From Diadema setosum (taxonomy: Eukaryota > Echinodermata > Echinoidea > Diadematoida > Diadematidae): 64,000 bases of DNA. Positions 25,596 to 34,282 of this stretch are shown here, piece after piece; positions within the stretch are counted from its first letter, which is position 1, and the number at the start of each line of letters is the position of its first letter. Made by a program: the position numbers and the translations under genes. The stretch is taken from assembly GCF_964275005.1 (NCBI RefSeq), contig NC_092706.1:30122781-30186780 (forward strand). Direction: 5' to 3'. The notes beneath the pieces were generated by a model that saw only the letters and a program-made list of their open reading frames with translations, was not told the DNA's origin and did not search any database.

Positions 25596-28500
25596 TTTGT
25601 ATATATACATATTTTTTTTTAAACTTTCATGGTCCTTCTCTGCTCTGCTCTGTGGCCTCTGATCCTGTGAGTGAAGCCAGATGTACAACCACATCCAGTA
25701 TTACTGATGGTAGCTCACATAGTCTTTGCGGAACATATCCCAGACGACAACACAAGATAGTCTGTACAGTGTATATCATTCAGTCAACATGAATCCCCTC
25801 CAGAGGAAAAGACCATTCAAAGTTTAAAAAAAAAAGCTATAAATTGAAACAGACGCATTGTCTGTCTACATCTAGACCTATATGTACTTGTGGACTTATA
25901 GTACTGCACGTAGACAGGTAGCATGGGCGGATCCAGGAATTCTGTAAAGGGGGGGGGGGCGTGTTTGATTATTTCTGGTGCCACTTCCGGGTGTCATTTC
26001 ATTTTTTTCTTTTTATTTCTTTTGTTTTTAACAAAAAATAAAGGGGGGGCGTGCACCGGTTGCGCCACCCTCTGGATCCGCCACTGGGTAGACATTGATA
26101 GGGCGTGAGTCACAGTTAATTGCAGAACTAGACTTCTACAGCTGGTGCGCATGCACTGCTTGGCCGCGGCCGGCCAGCCGGAGCACTCCCTTGTTGTATG
26201 TACATAGTAGTTGGACCTACTCTAGGCCTAATACTATTCGACCACTTTTTGATGTTGTATGTTTGGACCTAATACTTATCGACCGCCTAATGTTTATTTG
26301 CTTGATAAGAATATTTAACACTGAAATTCACGTAAAAAAACTTGACCTACGTGATTGAGAAAATCCAGCTCTCATCAAATGCCGTTGTTCCCTTTTCAAT
26401 TCGAAGTTTCAGTGCAAAAATATTGCCGACGAACTTGCGTGGCCTCGTTTCAGCTCCCCGCGGTAAATCACGTTATTAGGATCGACCGCTGTTTTTGCAA
26501 TGACAATGCACGCAAACCGAGTTGTATTGAACACCGTGTTGTACGAAGCTTTTTAGAAGCCTTTTAGAAACTTCCACAGACATTTGTGCCCTCATTACAA
26601 TTCGGTGAAAATATTCATTCGAAATTTTGTCCTTGATTAAAACCATTAATGAACAGTGAATTATCACGTTTTCCCACACCATCCTCATCTACATTCAAAG
26701 CCAATCCATTTTTATGTGCTTTGCGTGCAGAGAAGTGCGTACTAAGTGTTCAGTGCGCGAATTATACGCGGTTGGTTTAAAAGAAGGTGGTCGATATGTA
26801 GTAGGGCTACTATACAGTATCTTAGAAAATATCCCTCAGTTTCACCTCATAAAATTAATTTCACTCAAGGCAGAAAATACTGCAGGTTCATCATAGCTAG
26901 ATGTTCTAATCCCTGGCTAAGACTGTCATCATTGTTGACTCACACCATACTGGCATACATGTACGTGCGGAATTCTCAATTGAACGCAGTGACTTTTTTT
27001 ACTGTGCTTGTGCACTGGCGAAAGCGCATCATTTTAATCGACCGCCAGTTTTCCCATTGACAAGCACGTGTATGCACATGGACATCTAAATCTAGTGAAT
27101 GGCAATTTACATGTTAACAATAATCTCAAATTCCCAGCTACCCAGCATGCCCAGTGTAGTGCCAGTGAAGAATACAAAACCACTGGCACTGATCAGTGTG
27201 ATGTGCGTGCATAGCATGTGTCAAAATTTGCTCTTTATGCGCAATGCTATAAAAATAGAGGGGTGTCGCTTTCAATGTACGGTGTAGATGTGTTGGACAC
27301 CTACTATACAGTAGATGTGGACTTACTAATACCGATAGATCTACTAACGTGTTAGTGTCTATACACTGTATGGTAGCCCTACTACATATCGACCACCCTT
27401 CTTGAAACTGACCGCGTATAATTCGCGCACTGAACACTTAGTACGCACTTCTCTGCGCGCAAAGCACATAAAAATGGATTGGCTTTGAATGTAGATTAGG
27501 ATGGTGTGGGAAAACGCGATAATTCACTGTTCATGTTATGGTTTTAATCAAGGACAAAATTTCGAATGAATATTTTCACCGAATCGTAATGACAGCACAA
27601 TGTAATGTCTATGGAAGTTTCTAAAAGGCTTCTAAAAAGCTTCATACAACACGGTGTTCAATACAACTCGGTTTACGTGCATTCTCAATGCAAAATCAGC
27701 GGTCGATCCTAAAAACGCGATTTACCGCGGGGAGCTGAAACGAGGCCACGCAAGTTCGTCGGCGATATTTTTGCACTGAGTGAAACTTCGAATCGAAAAG
27801 GGAACAACGGCATTTGATAGAGCTGGATTTTCTCAATCACGTAGGTCAAGTTTTTTACGTGAATTTCAGTGTTAAATATTCTTATCAAGCAAGTAAACAT
27901 TAGGCGGTCGATTAGTAGTAGGGTACCTAGGTCCAACCATACTTGATTTATACAACAACTGTACGGTTTACTGTTTAGGGTTGGACCTACTACTAATCGA
28001 CCGCCTAATGTTTATTTGCTTGATAAGAATATTTAACACTGAAATTCACGTAAAAAACTTGACCTACGTGATTGAGAAAATCCAGCTCTATCAAATGCCG
28101 TTATTCCCTCTTCGATTCGAAGTTTCAGCGCAAAAATATCGCCGACGAACTTGCGTGGCCTCGTTTCAGCTCCCCGCGGTAAATCGCGTTTTTAGGATCG
28201 ACCGCTGATTTTGCATTGACAATGCACGTAAACCGAGTTGTATTGAACACCGTGTTGTACGAAGCTTTTTAGAAGCCTTTTAGAAACTTCCATAGACATT
28301 ACATTGTGCTGTCATTACGATTCGGTGAAAATATTCATTCGAAATTTTGTCCTTGATTAAAACCATTAATGAACAGTGAATTATCGCGTTTTCCCACACC
28401 ATCCTAATCTACATTCAAAGCCAATCCATTTTTATGTACTTTGCGCGCAGAGAAGTGCGTACTAAGTGTTCAGTGCGCGAATTATACGCGGTCGGTTTCA

Positions 28501-28853
28501 ATAAGGGTGGTCGATATGTAGTAGGGCTACTATACGCAGCGCACAGGCACCATTATTACATTGGTAGGTCACACAATAAATCAGGTATGGGACTGGGCCG
28601 GAGGCGCACACACACACACACACATGTATCTGTTTACTCGCTGCACTGGCAAAAATTTTATCAGTTCCGCTAGTCTCACCTTCAAATTATTCTTTCTCAA
28701 AAACTGGAGGACAGCTGCTAGAGTTTGGCTATCCATCTGCTGCTTTTCTAGTGGTACAACGTTATCAACAGGAGGATTTGTAGGTGACGGGTCACTTGGG
28801 ATTTGGTTTTGTCCCAACTCCGCTTCACTTTCTGCATCCATGGGTTCCGCCAT
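5112..28853 (-). CDS. TAF5: TFIID subunit 5 (TAF5), complete, 17 coding exons
   Basis: TAF5 is a WD40 scaffold subunit of the nuclear TFIID complex and, in many animals, of SAGA-type complexes. Exons (minus order): 28680-28853, 24601-24704, 23088-23166, 21992-22070, 21326-21449, 20465-20583, 17712-17789, 16195-16295, 13297-13388, 12804-12923, 12308-12487, 11436-11624, 10163-10274, 8598-8711, 7232-7409, 6143-6236, 5112-5226. All junctions are GT-AG and phases match, giving 2052 nt (683 residues). Domains: LisH at about 38-70 (MDSQTLAAVLQFLRKNNLK, ETEELLRKEAH); TAF5 N-terminal domain 2 at about 90-230 (ELAQILYPVFVHMYLELVY); linker ending QNRIPLPDLKDADKL; six clear WD40 blades at about 357-640, including YGHSGPVYGTSFSPD and FHPNSNYIATGSSDKTIRLW, with the C-terminal STSVYHLHFTRRNLLLAAG as the seventh. 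The start chosen is the ATG at 28853 (CAAAATGGCGG). Human TAF5 is longer by an N-terminal Ala/Gly-rich extension. Confidence 0.97.
5328..5510. repeat. Long hairpin (foldback element) in TAF5 intron 16
   Basis: Two arms of about 61 nt (5328-5388 and 5449-5510) are near-perfect reverse complements around a 60-nt loop. Arm landmarks are GGAGTCTGCGCCAAGACTAC on the left and GTAGTCTCGGCGCAGACTCC on the right. It abuts a (TG)n tract. It looks like a small foldback transposon. Both DNA strands, and the TAF5 pre-mRNA, could fold here. Confidence 0.85.
5519..5580. repeat. (TG)n microsatellite
   Basis: About 27 TG units with one CG interruption lie directly after the hairpin element. Confidence 0.95.
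6773..6995 (-). mobile_element. ACCTCCGCCAAGG-type interspersed repeat, copy 1 (reverse)
   Basis: On the plus strand the copy reads ATTACCTCCGCTAAGGAGGG, then GTTTGTCTGTTTGCAAAATAA, ACACAAGGAACAGATGATTA and GGGTCAATGAACTTGGG. These are the reverse complements of the landmarks in the copies at 23467, 57896 and 60295. It lies in TAF5 intron 15. The superfamily is not determined. Confidence 0.65.
7579..7600. repeat. Poly-A tract
   Basis: A run of about 22 A flanked by A-rich sequence in TAF5 intron 14. A T23 run lies at 8238-8260 in the same intron. Otherwise this intron (7410-8597) shows nothing recognisable. Confidence 0.9.
8819..8939 (+). mobile_element. TTAA mini-MITE (AACCCGTTGAGGACG family), copy 2
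   Basis: The copy starts CTAACCCATTGAGGATTGC and ends CCTCAACGGGTTAA, with the core CAACACACATTTCCCATAGA and GAGTATACTCGGGACTCGCC. It is slightly longer than copies 1 and 3 because of an internal insertion. Confidence 0.7.
9376..9942. mobile_element. TTAA-flanked foldback MITE (AGGACAAGTTCACC family), copy 1
   Basis: TTAA bounds both ends. The ends are long inverted repeats of about 120 bp: AGGACAAGTTCACCTTCATA on the left against TATGAAGGTGAACTTGTCCT on the right, continuing through AGAACACATCAGTGAGAGTT and its complement. There is no coding capacity. Copy 2 is at 57131-57702. The TTAA target is the signature of piggyBac-type transposition. It lies in TAF5 intron 13. Confidence 0.9.
10950..11400. 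other. Unassigned TAF5 intron 12 sequence
   Basis: AT-rich sequence with several scattered GTGTAGTTT-like words (for example TTTGTGTAGTTTGG, TGTGTAGTTTTGTGTAGTGT). It may be an old repeat, but I cannot delimit it. Confidence 0.3.
13425..13788 (+). mobile_element. TTAA MITE (AGGCATAATTTACC family), copy 1
   Basis: Left landmark AGCATAATTTACCATTTGCA, right landmark TGCTCCCAAAGGTAAACATG followed by ACCTTTAA. It is about 364 bp, non-coding, in TAF5 intron 8. Further copies are at 30946 (reverse), 32958, 45309 and a fragment at 59681. Confidence 0.85.
15113..15189. repeat. 39-nt tandem duplication
   Basis: ATGATTCGATGTGAAGGATG..CAGCCATT at 15113 is repeated almost exactly from 15152. Confidence 0.85.
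15774..15867 (-). mobile_element. TTAA mini-MITE (AACCCGTTGAGGACG family), copy 3 (reverse)
   Basis: The copy starts CTAAACCCGTTGACGACG and ends CCTCAACGGATTAA. Its core GAGGATACTCGGGCGGG and GGGAAATGTGTGTTGTAGCA is the reverse complement of copies 1 and 2. Confidence 0.7.
16296..17711. other. TAF5 intron 7, unassigned and partly purine-rich
   Basis: Around 17035-17090 the sequence CCTGAGCTTTCGATCCTAGC followed by TTTTCATCAGAGGCAAGATG resembles the terminal region of some retroelements. After it comes a G/A-rich stretch to about 17450. No open frame supports a gene. Confidence 0.35.
17880..18080. repeat. (AAT)n microsatellite with AAC/GAT interruptions
   Basis: About 200 bp of near-continuous AAT units directly beside TAF5 exon 7 (17712-17789) and directly before the satellite-bearing element. 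It creates false poly-Asn, poly-Tyr and poly-Leu frames. Confidence 0.97.
18081..19020. mobile_element. Satellite-bearing transposon, copy A, with internal tandem repeats
   Basis: Shared sequence with copy B begins AACAAGGAAAAGTAGAAATT and ends TTCGGCGGGGAC. GTCCCCGCCG at 18119 and CGGCGGGGAC at 19011 form short inverted ends. The interior is about five tandem units of 140-160 bp, each with GTAGCATTTTGTAGC, TCAAGGTCAAAGGTCA, TTCTGTGTAGAAGTTTTGAA and GCAAACAGAATCGAAATCGG. The 3' part has a GGACGCACG short repeat and GTACGGAGCCCGTTTCATAG. No protein is encoded. It lies in TAF5 intron 6 and its superfamily is not determined. Confidence 0.85.
19343..20295. mobile_element. Satellite-bearing transposon, copy B
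   Basis: Same orientation and organisation as copy A, 323 bp further on, with about five internal units. The two copies share both outer boundaries but are flanked by different DNA, which argues for two insertions or a duplication followed by decay. Unit 2 is shorter because part of the GGTCA-rich segment is missing. Confidence 0.85.
23467..23948 (+). mobile_element. ACCTCCGCCAAGG-type interspersed repeat, copy 2
   Basis: Landmarks are CTAGAAAAGCACTCGGAAAG, CAAACCTCTGCCAAGC, AGTTCATTGACCCCATCTGC, AAATCCTTCAAAAATCC, CTGTTCCTTGTGTCATTATC and GACCTCCTTGGCAGAGCTAA. They match copies at 57896 and 60295 in order. It lies in TAF5 intron 2. Confidence 0.7.
24268..24308. repeat. (TTTTG)n microsatellite
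   Basis: About seven TTTTG units in TAF5 intron 2. Confidence 0.9.
24775..24885 (+). mobile_element. 5'-truncated SINE body
   Basis: TATCATGGCTACTACTAAAA, CACTGATCA and CAGGGCAATTTGTCAATCAG then TTGCAATA align in order with the body of the tRNA-headed SINE at 46137-46374 (minus). The tRNA-like head is missing. Confidence 0.6.
25042..25550. mobile_element. TIR element D (ends CTACTCATAATCGACCACC)
   Basis: The left end CAACTACTCATAATCGACC and right end GGTCGATGAGTAGAAGGTCC are inverted repeats. The interior is unrelated to the three elements that follow, although their ends are similar. It lies in TAF5 intron 1, next to an (AT)n tract at 25551-25592. Confidence 0.7.
25551..25592. repeat. (AT)n microsatellite
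   Basis: About 20 AT units at the edge of element D. Confidence 0.95.
25922..26086 (+). mobile_element. MITE, CAGTGGCGGATCCAG family, copy 2
   Basis: It starts CATGGGCGGATCCAGGAATT and ends CTGGATCCGCCACTG. GGTAG flanks both sides (25917-25921 and 26087-26091). The core matches copy 1, including the T-rich segment and the ACAAAAAATAAAG word. Confidence 0.8.
26258..26815 (+). mobile_element. TIR element, CTACTACTAATCGACCGCC family, copy A
   Basis: It starts GTTTGGACCTAATACTTATC and ends GGTCGATATGTAGTAGGGCT. Interior landmarks are AAATATTCATTCGAAATTTT, AGTGAATTATCAC and CGCGAATTATACGCGG. It is highly similar to copies B and C. Frames of 60-75 codons recur in the copies but resemble no transposase. 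Confidence 0.85.
27368..27941 (-). mobile_element. TIR element, CTACTACTAATCGACCGCC family, copy B (reverse)
   Basis: It is the reverse complement of copies A and C. It starts AGCCCTACTACATATCGACC and ends GGTCCAACCATAC, with a short insertion (about 7 bp) near its right end. Only about 35 bp separate it from copy C. Confidence 0.85.
27977..28534 (+). mobile_element. TIR element, CTACTACTAATCGACCGCC family, copy C
   Basis: It starts GGGTTGGACCTACTACTAAT and ends GTAGTAGGGCTACTATAC. Its right end lies about 145 bp downstream of the TAF5 exon 1 donor. With copy B it forms a palindrome with arms of about 560 bp. Confidence 0.85.
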
Positions 28854-29200
28854 TTTGGTCGTTCTATTAACCACACAGTGGTTCTGACTAACAAGAGCTT
28901 ATATTTTGTTGCAAAGATAATTCATTGTATAATTGGGACTAAAAATAAAAAAAATTACCAACAAAATATTTTTATGTTTTTTATAAGTATTAATGATTTG
29001 AAAATTTGCTTCTTAATTATAAATATCTAGTGTAGATAACTTATCTATCTCGCCAACGATCGATCAGTCTTTTCAAGGTGGCTGCTTGTGGTGTCTGACG
29101 CCCGTGGCAGCTCACTGCTAAAATCTGTCAAAATCGCTCATTTTGAAAGGCAATCATTCCTTGACATTTGACGACTTCTCATTTTAAAAGGAAGATAGTA
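28845..29200. promoter_or_regulatory. Candidate divergent TAF5/RPL41 promoter
   Basis: The TAF5 start codon (minus, 28853) lies in CAAAATGGCGG, a close match to the YY1 consensus in the orientation usual near start sites. On the plus strand CTTTTC at 29069-29074 resembles the TOP start of ribosomal protein mRNAs, and no ATG lies between it and the ATG at 29200. No TATA box is evident at the usual spacing. Confidence 0.55.
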
Positions 29201-32200
29201 TGAGGGACAAGGTGAGGAAACTATTTCAAAGAAGGAAATTATGCTTTCTGGTGTACTTTTTGGGATGTCGCTGAATTGTGTGTGTGATGAGGATGTGTTC
29301 ATAAAAGCGAATGCTGTAGTGTAGCACGACATGAGTGACCATTTGTGACGGGGCCCAGGGGCCCAGTGATCATGGTTATTCTCACATCTTTCAGCTTCTC
29401 TGCGATGTCATGAATAGATCTTTAGACATAAATCTAGATGATCTATTTTAATTTACTTACAAAGTTGTCATAATTATCATGATTACAAGATTGGCAATTG
29501 TGCACTTTTGAAATTACGACCCTATTATCGGTGCGAGATTTTACTCTAATCGAGCAGTGTGCGTGCGAATTCGAGTACCTATTAGGCACTGCGGGTTCAA
29601 CAGCGTGCCTGCCAGCACTGTACTGTGTGTGAGATTTTGCGTTGGGATGCAGTGCGTGTGAATGTGTCGACGTGTGTGTGCGTGATGAAAGCACAGTACA
29701 GTACGCCACATGGTTGCTCTAACGCCTTTCCCTGCCGCCCGGCGCGGCGTGATTGAGCATGTGTGAAAGAATAATTTTTAAAAAAACCCCAAATCTTATC
29801 CCGATAAGGCAATATGTCAGTCTGTTCGTGTTTATTTCGTCTACACAGTTACCGTTTAACGAGCCCAACAAGACTCCGTGTGAAGTGTGTATAGCTACTG
29901 TCAGCCACTACATGGACACACACACACACACACACAAGCCTCGCCTGCGTGGTTGGTTCAGTTTGCGCGATATGTAATGGGGTCGTGGATTGGGATGCTG
30001 GTTGGTTCAGTTTGCGCGATATGTGATGGGGTCGCGGATTGGGATGCATGAAGGAGGCATAAAAATATTCATGTAACTGTTTTGGCGGGCTGGCGCAAGC
30101 TAGGATGTTCAAATATGGAATTTATTGTATCGCAGACTACTGCCAACTTTCTCACACTTGGCACCATGGTCATGGCAATTTTCTGCGATGTAACATGGTA
30201 TACAAAAAAAGCTCAATAATCCTGCAACGTAGAGCAAAGACACGTGAAATCGTGATCGCAGTGTTCGATGTGCCTGCTCCGCAGAAGCGCAGTGGAGTGA
30301 GGCGCCTTTTACTATTAGTGACCTTATCACTTGTCAAACGGCGTTCCATACAGCAAGAGAAGCTCGCCAGCTGCTCAGTGCGTGGTGGTTCATGGGAAAT
30401 CACCTTGGCATACGGCAAATGAGGTACCGATGATATAGGGCTGTAAAGTGCACAATTGCCATAAGATCCTTCACGCAGTTTTGTGGGAGCGCCCTGGGCC
30501 TGAGTCAACAGAGTGGTGTCTGTAGAGCCATCGATGAAAAAAAGACGCAACAGAATTAAACGTGTCTAAAAGTGTCCTATTTTACCAGCAAATGGCTTGC
30601 TTTGGTGCTAGTGTACTTTTGCACCTGCTTTAATTTGTTTCTAGACAGTGTTCGGTGTTGGTCAATTAATTTTCAAACATGCACAACTTCACTCTGAATA
30701 TCCAACAGCCAACACAGTATTTAAATGCGAGTGAGATCCAAGTCCAGTGAAATAGAATTTTCACCGTTTTGACCCATCATTTTGTCTAAATATGTCAATC
30801 GCAGCCACTACACTCTGCGCTAACTGTGTTGCTCAGCACATTTAGCAGGCAGCACACGGTATAACTTTACAAAACATGTTCACGGCACAGCAGCGAGTGC
30901 TGCGATTGATCTGAATGTAGTGATCTCATATATGAAAGGATCACATTAAAGGTCCAGTTTACCTTTGGGAGCAGTGATTTCAAAAATGTTCAAGATATCA
31001 CATTTGATGCATATGTGTAGGTCTGTTGTATCATAAAACATCCTACCATATTAAATATTTGCAATAAAACCTAAAATATAAGGAGATATCAGGGTTTTTC
31101 TCAGTAAACCATAACTGTATACGGTTTAGTCTGGAAACATTTTTATTATAACTATTGTTCACATTTTGTGTATTTAACAACACTTAACATCGATTATACG
31201 GATTCAAATTTTGACAGTGGTTGTTTCTATCCCTAACTCACATTTTAGAACTATTTTAAAGCACTAATGCTTTCATCTGCAAATGGTGAACTATGCCTTT
31301 AAGTTCTTCTTTCATGTCTGTGTTATCTTTAAAAAGACAAACCTGTTATTGTTTTGTTTTTGTCTGCCTTTCCCTCACCTTTTACCAAGTCTTGTGGTAG
31401 TGATTAGAAATCCTAGTTGAGGTTTGGGGTTGTTCATGTTGTGTGTGAACACACGTGTGTGTGTGCATGTGTGTGTGTAAATGAAAGAAGATTGTGAAAA
31501 ATGTGGTTACAAGACAATTGTGAAAGAATATAGAGAGAAAGGATAGACACTAGTGAAAGTAGGAAAGGAAATGAATGAAAAAATACTAAAATGTTAAACT
31601 TGGATTTGGAAAAAAATGAAGCAAATGGTTTACATTAGTAGAAAGTACACTTTGATTCTTTGAATAAAAACGAAAGGTAATGGAGGGAAATAAAGAAAAA
31701 CTTGTGGCATAAAGGAAAGCAAGAGAGAGGTGGATGTGTTTGGGAAAGCAAAGAAAAAATAAAGATTGAATACCAAAAAAGTAGGCCTGCTGGGTAGAAA
31801 AATAGAATAAGAGATGAAACAAAACTTGATAAAAGCATAGATGAATGCTAAGATGATGATGCAAAGACAAAAATTATACAGGTTGTAAATGAACTTGATA
31901 AAAGGTTTATTAGGCCAACCTCAACGAAATAAAGAAGATTTTGGAGAGGAAAGAAAGGACAAGTAGATGGAGGGAAAGATAATCTATGAAGGAAACAACA
32001 GTTGGGCAAAAAATAAGATTGAATAGGAAATTAAGAAAGACAAGAGGAAACCCATAATTTTTATTTATTTTTTTTTTGGGGGGGGGGGGGCAAGGAAAGT
32101 TAAAAATATCTGAAACAGGAGAAAAGATGGAGAAAAAAAAAGAGAAAGGTACATGTAAGGGGCTGCACACACACACACGCACTTTCTCAACCGCTTTGTA

Positions 32201-33844
32201 TCTAGATGCTACAAAATGATATTTACAACTGCTACCGCAAGACTTGGCCGTGAAAAAGGGAAAAACAAAGTTTAGCTTTTCTAAGACATAGAAAAAGCCA
32301 CTTGATCACTACATTCAGATCAAATGATTGTCCCTTACTGCATGTGCTGAATGTATTCGTATTGTGCTGATTGCTTGTGTACAGAGCAGCATTTCAAGTG
32401 ATCAAGATTTTCTGACATTTGTGATAGTGGTAAACTTGGCTTCTATTTGACCTTGGAGGCTCAGATACAATTTTTAAGTTCATTAAAAAAAAAAAAAAAA
32501 TTATGTTAAGTTACTGAATAACTAGGGTGAGTTTGTGCTTGTTTGGAGATCATTTGACAAAGAGGTACGAAAGTACACTAGCACCCATTTAAACTATACA
32601 TACGTTCCGTATCTAGGGTAAAAACCCCAGTATTCGGTCATTTACATTTTACTGCATTTTTTTTTTTTGGTCAGTGTTGCATTTCATCATCAATTTTCAA
32701 ATGTCTCATTTTTTCTGTCTCTCTTACTCTCTCATGTGCTGTTCTGGATGTGAACAATGCAGTGGCGCAAGAAACGCATGCGACGGTAAGTTTGATTACC
32801 TTAAAAGTATAGCTTGTAAAAATGAGGCTTTTATACCTGAAATAAGACATTCTGCATCAAGAGTGCATTTTTTTTTTCATGTTACTGTTCATCATGGATG
32901 TCCTTGTTTTAGCTATTTTCATACATGGCAGTCAGCTGTCAAGTTTCATTGCCAGTCTTAAAGGCATAATTTACCATTTGCAGATGAAACAAAACCCAGC
33001 ATAAGTGCTTCAAAATAGTCCTAAAATTTGCCTGAGGGATAAGAACAACCAATGTAAAAATTTGAACCAGTGTAATCAATGTTAAGTATTGTTAATTATA
33101 CAAAGTGTGAACAATACTTACAATAAAAATGTTTCCAGACTAAATTGTCTACAGTTATAATTTGATGAGAAAAATAGTGACATCTTGGTATAGGCTTTAT
33201 CGCAAAAATTTTTATATGGTAGGATGTTTTGTGAAACAACTGACCTACACGTATCCATCAAAAGTGATATCTTGAACATTTCTTAAATCACTGCTCCTAA
33301 AGGTAAACAGTACCTGTAATAGTAACAAGCTGGCATGGCTGCTGTCACTAAAATTGCATTTCCCAGTGAAGAATACTTACAAGCATGTACATTGTAGGTC
33401 CCTACAGTGTTACGCATATACAGGAGGCAAGTGTGAAAGAAAGTAGTGACACGTTAGATACTAGTTTACTACAAATTTACAGGTGCTGATAATAAGTTTT
33501 TGGGAAATGTAAATTCTCCAACAAACATGCATACATACTTGTCTTGAAAATCAAGCAACTGTTCAGCCTGTTTATCTGTCCAGATAAAGCACACATGTTT
33601 AGCATGAGTTCTGTTTTTCCTGCACAGTGTTTTCCAGCATATGGTTGTGCTATGTTTGTGTGTTTTGGTTATTTTTTTTTTTCAATTTTCTGCATGAATT
33701 TTTATTTTGTCTTTCATAATGTCCAGTCATGATAGAGACATGAATTTTATAAGAGTGTGTTTCTGAGTTTTGACAGAAGGTTTATTTTGATTCATTCACA
33801 GCCTGAAGCGCAAGAGGAGAAAGATGCGTGCCAGGTCCAAGTAG
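29200..33844 (+). CDS. RPL41: Ribosomal protein eL41, three tiny coding exons
   Basis: eL41 is a 25-residue basic helix of the cytosolic large ribosomal subunit, lying at the subunit interface. Coding exons: 29200-29211 (ATG AGG GAC AAG, donor GTGAGG), 32763-32785 (encodes WRKKRMR plus part of R, acceptor after a CT-rich tract, donor GTAAGT) and 33802-33844 (LKRKRRKMRARSK, stop TAG). Phases join exactly to 78 nt. Exons 2 and 3 match the near-universal family sequence, so they are secure. Exon 1 is inferred: it is the first ATG after a TOP-like CTTTTC at 29069, ends in a good donor and gives MRDK where most species have MRAK. Without transcript data another four-codon start exon remains possible. 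The introns contain MITE copies. AATAAA follows at 34283. The gene is too short for ordinary ORF detection. Confidence 0.85.
29346..30945. other. RPL41 intron 1, 5' half, unassigned CpG-rich stretch
   Basis: Relatively GC- and CpG-rich from 29500 to 30550. Open frames on both strands (up to 126 codons, minus 30170-30550) show no family resemblance. It contains a 51-nt tandem duplication near 29946-30048. An unannotated start site or non-coding exon is possible. Confidence 0.35.
29946..30048. repeat. Tandem duplication of about 51 nt
   Basis: GGTTGGTTCAGTTTGCGCGA begins at about 29951 and again at about 30000. The following ATATG, ATGGGGTCG and GGATTGGGATGC also repeat, with few differences. 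Confidence 0.85.
30946..31302 (-). mobile_element. TTAA MITE (AGGCATAATTTACC family), copy 2 (reverse)
   Basis: TTAA bounds both ends exactly (30946 and 31299). It starts AGGTCCAGTTTACCTTTGGG and ends CATCTGCAAATGGTGAAC then TATGCCT. It lies in RPL41 intron 1, in the opposite orientation to copy 3 in intron 2. Confidence 0.9.
31485..32165. repeat. Purine-rich tract
   Basis: About 680 bp in which the plus strand is strongly A+G-rich (for example GAAAGAATATAGAGAGAAAGG, split by few pyrimidines), with a G12 run at 32079-32090. It lies in RPL41 intron 1. The frames on the other strand are compositional artefacts. Confidence 0.8.
32958..33319 (+). mobile_element. TTAA MITE (AGGCATAATTTACC family), copy 3
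   Basis: It starts TTAAAGGCATAATTTACC and ends CTAAAGGTAAACAGTACC. The right TTAA is mutated to TGTAA. It lies in RPL41 intron 2. Confidence 0.9.
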
Positions 33845-34282
33845 ACTGTCTCCTCAGGCACCCCAAAGGTTATTGCACTTTTACCCTGAGGACTGGACCT
33901 GGGTGCTGGTGTTTGCTTCATCTCAGCAGATTCTGTATTCTTCACCTCTGTGGTCACTTCATGGGTCACCCCTTGTCCTGAATCACCAATCAATCACTGT
34001 GACCAGTGTTCTCTGCCTTGTCATCTGTGTCTGCCGTCAGTTGGTTCACACCAGGATGAAAGCTGTTGGGGGCAGGATCTTCACAGATATGCAATGGTGT
34101 CAACTTCATCAATGCATTCAACAATACCATCTCTTTAAACTTTTCAGACATTCCTCCCTGGAAACAACTTTAATAACAGTACCAGTCACTTTCCCAGACT
34201 CTATGCTTGAGTGCAGTGCCCTTGTGGTTGTCATATTATGCCCTAATACATCTAAGGGACTGCTCTTGTTGTATCAGTGCGT

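Noticed and set aside
26281-28208. Repeated 60-75 codon frames (LMFICLIRIFNTEIHVK) in the TIR element copies
   Set aside because: They recur because the element is repeated; they lie beside stop codons in all frames and resemble no transposase.
30170-30550. 126-codon minus-strand frame in RPL41 intron 1
   Set aside because: No recognisable domain, no matching exon structure, and the region is simply GC-rich, which lengthens random frames.
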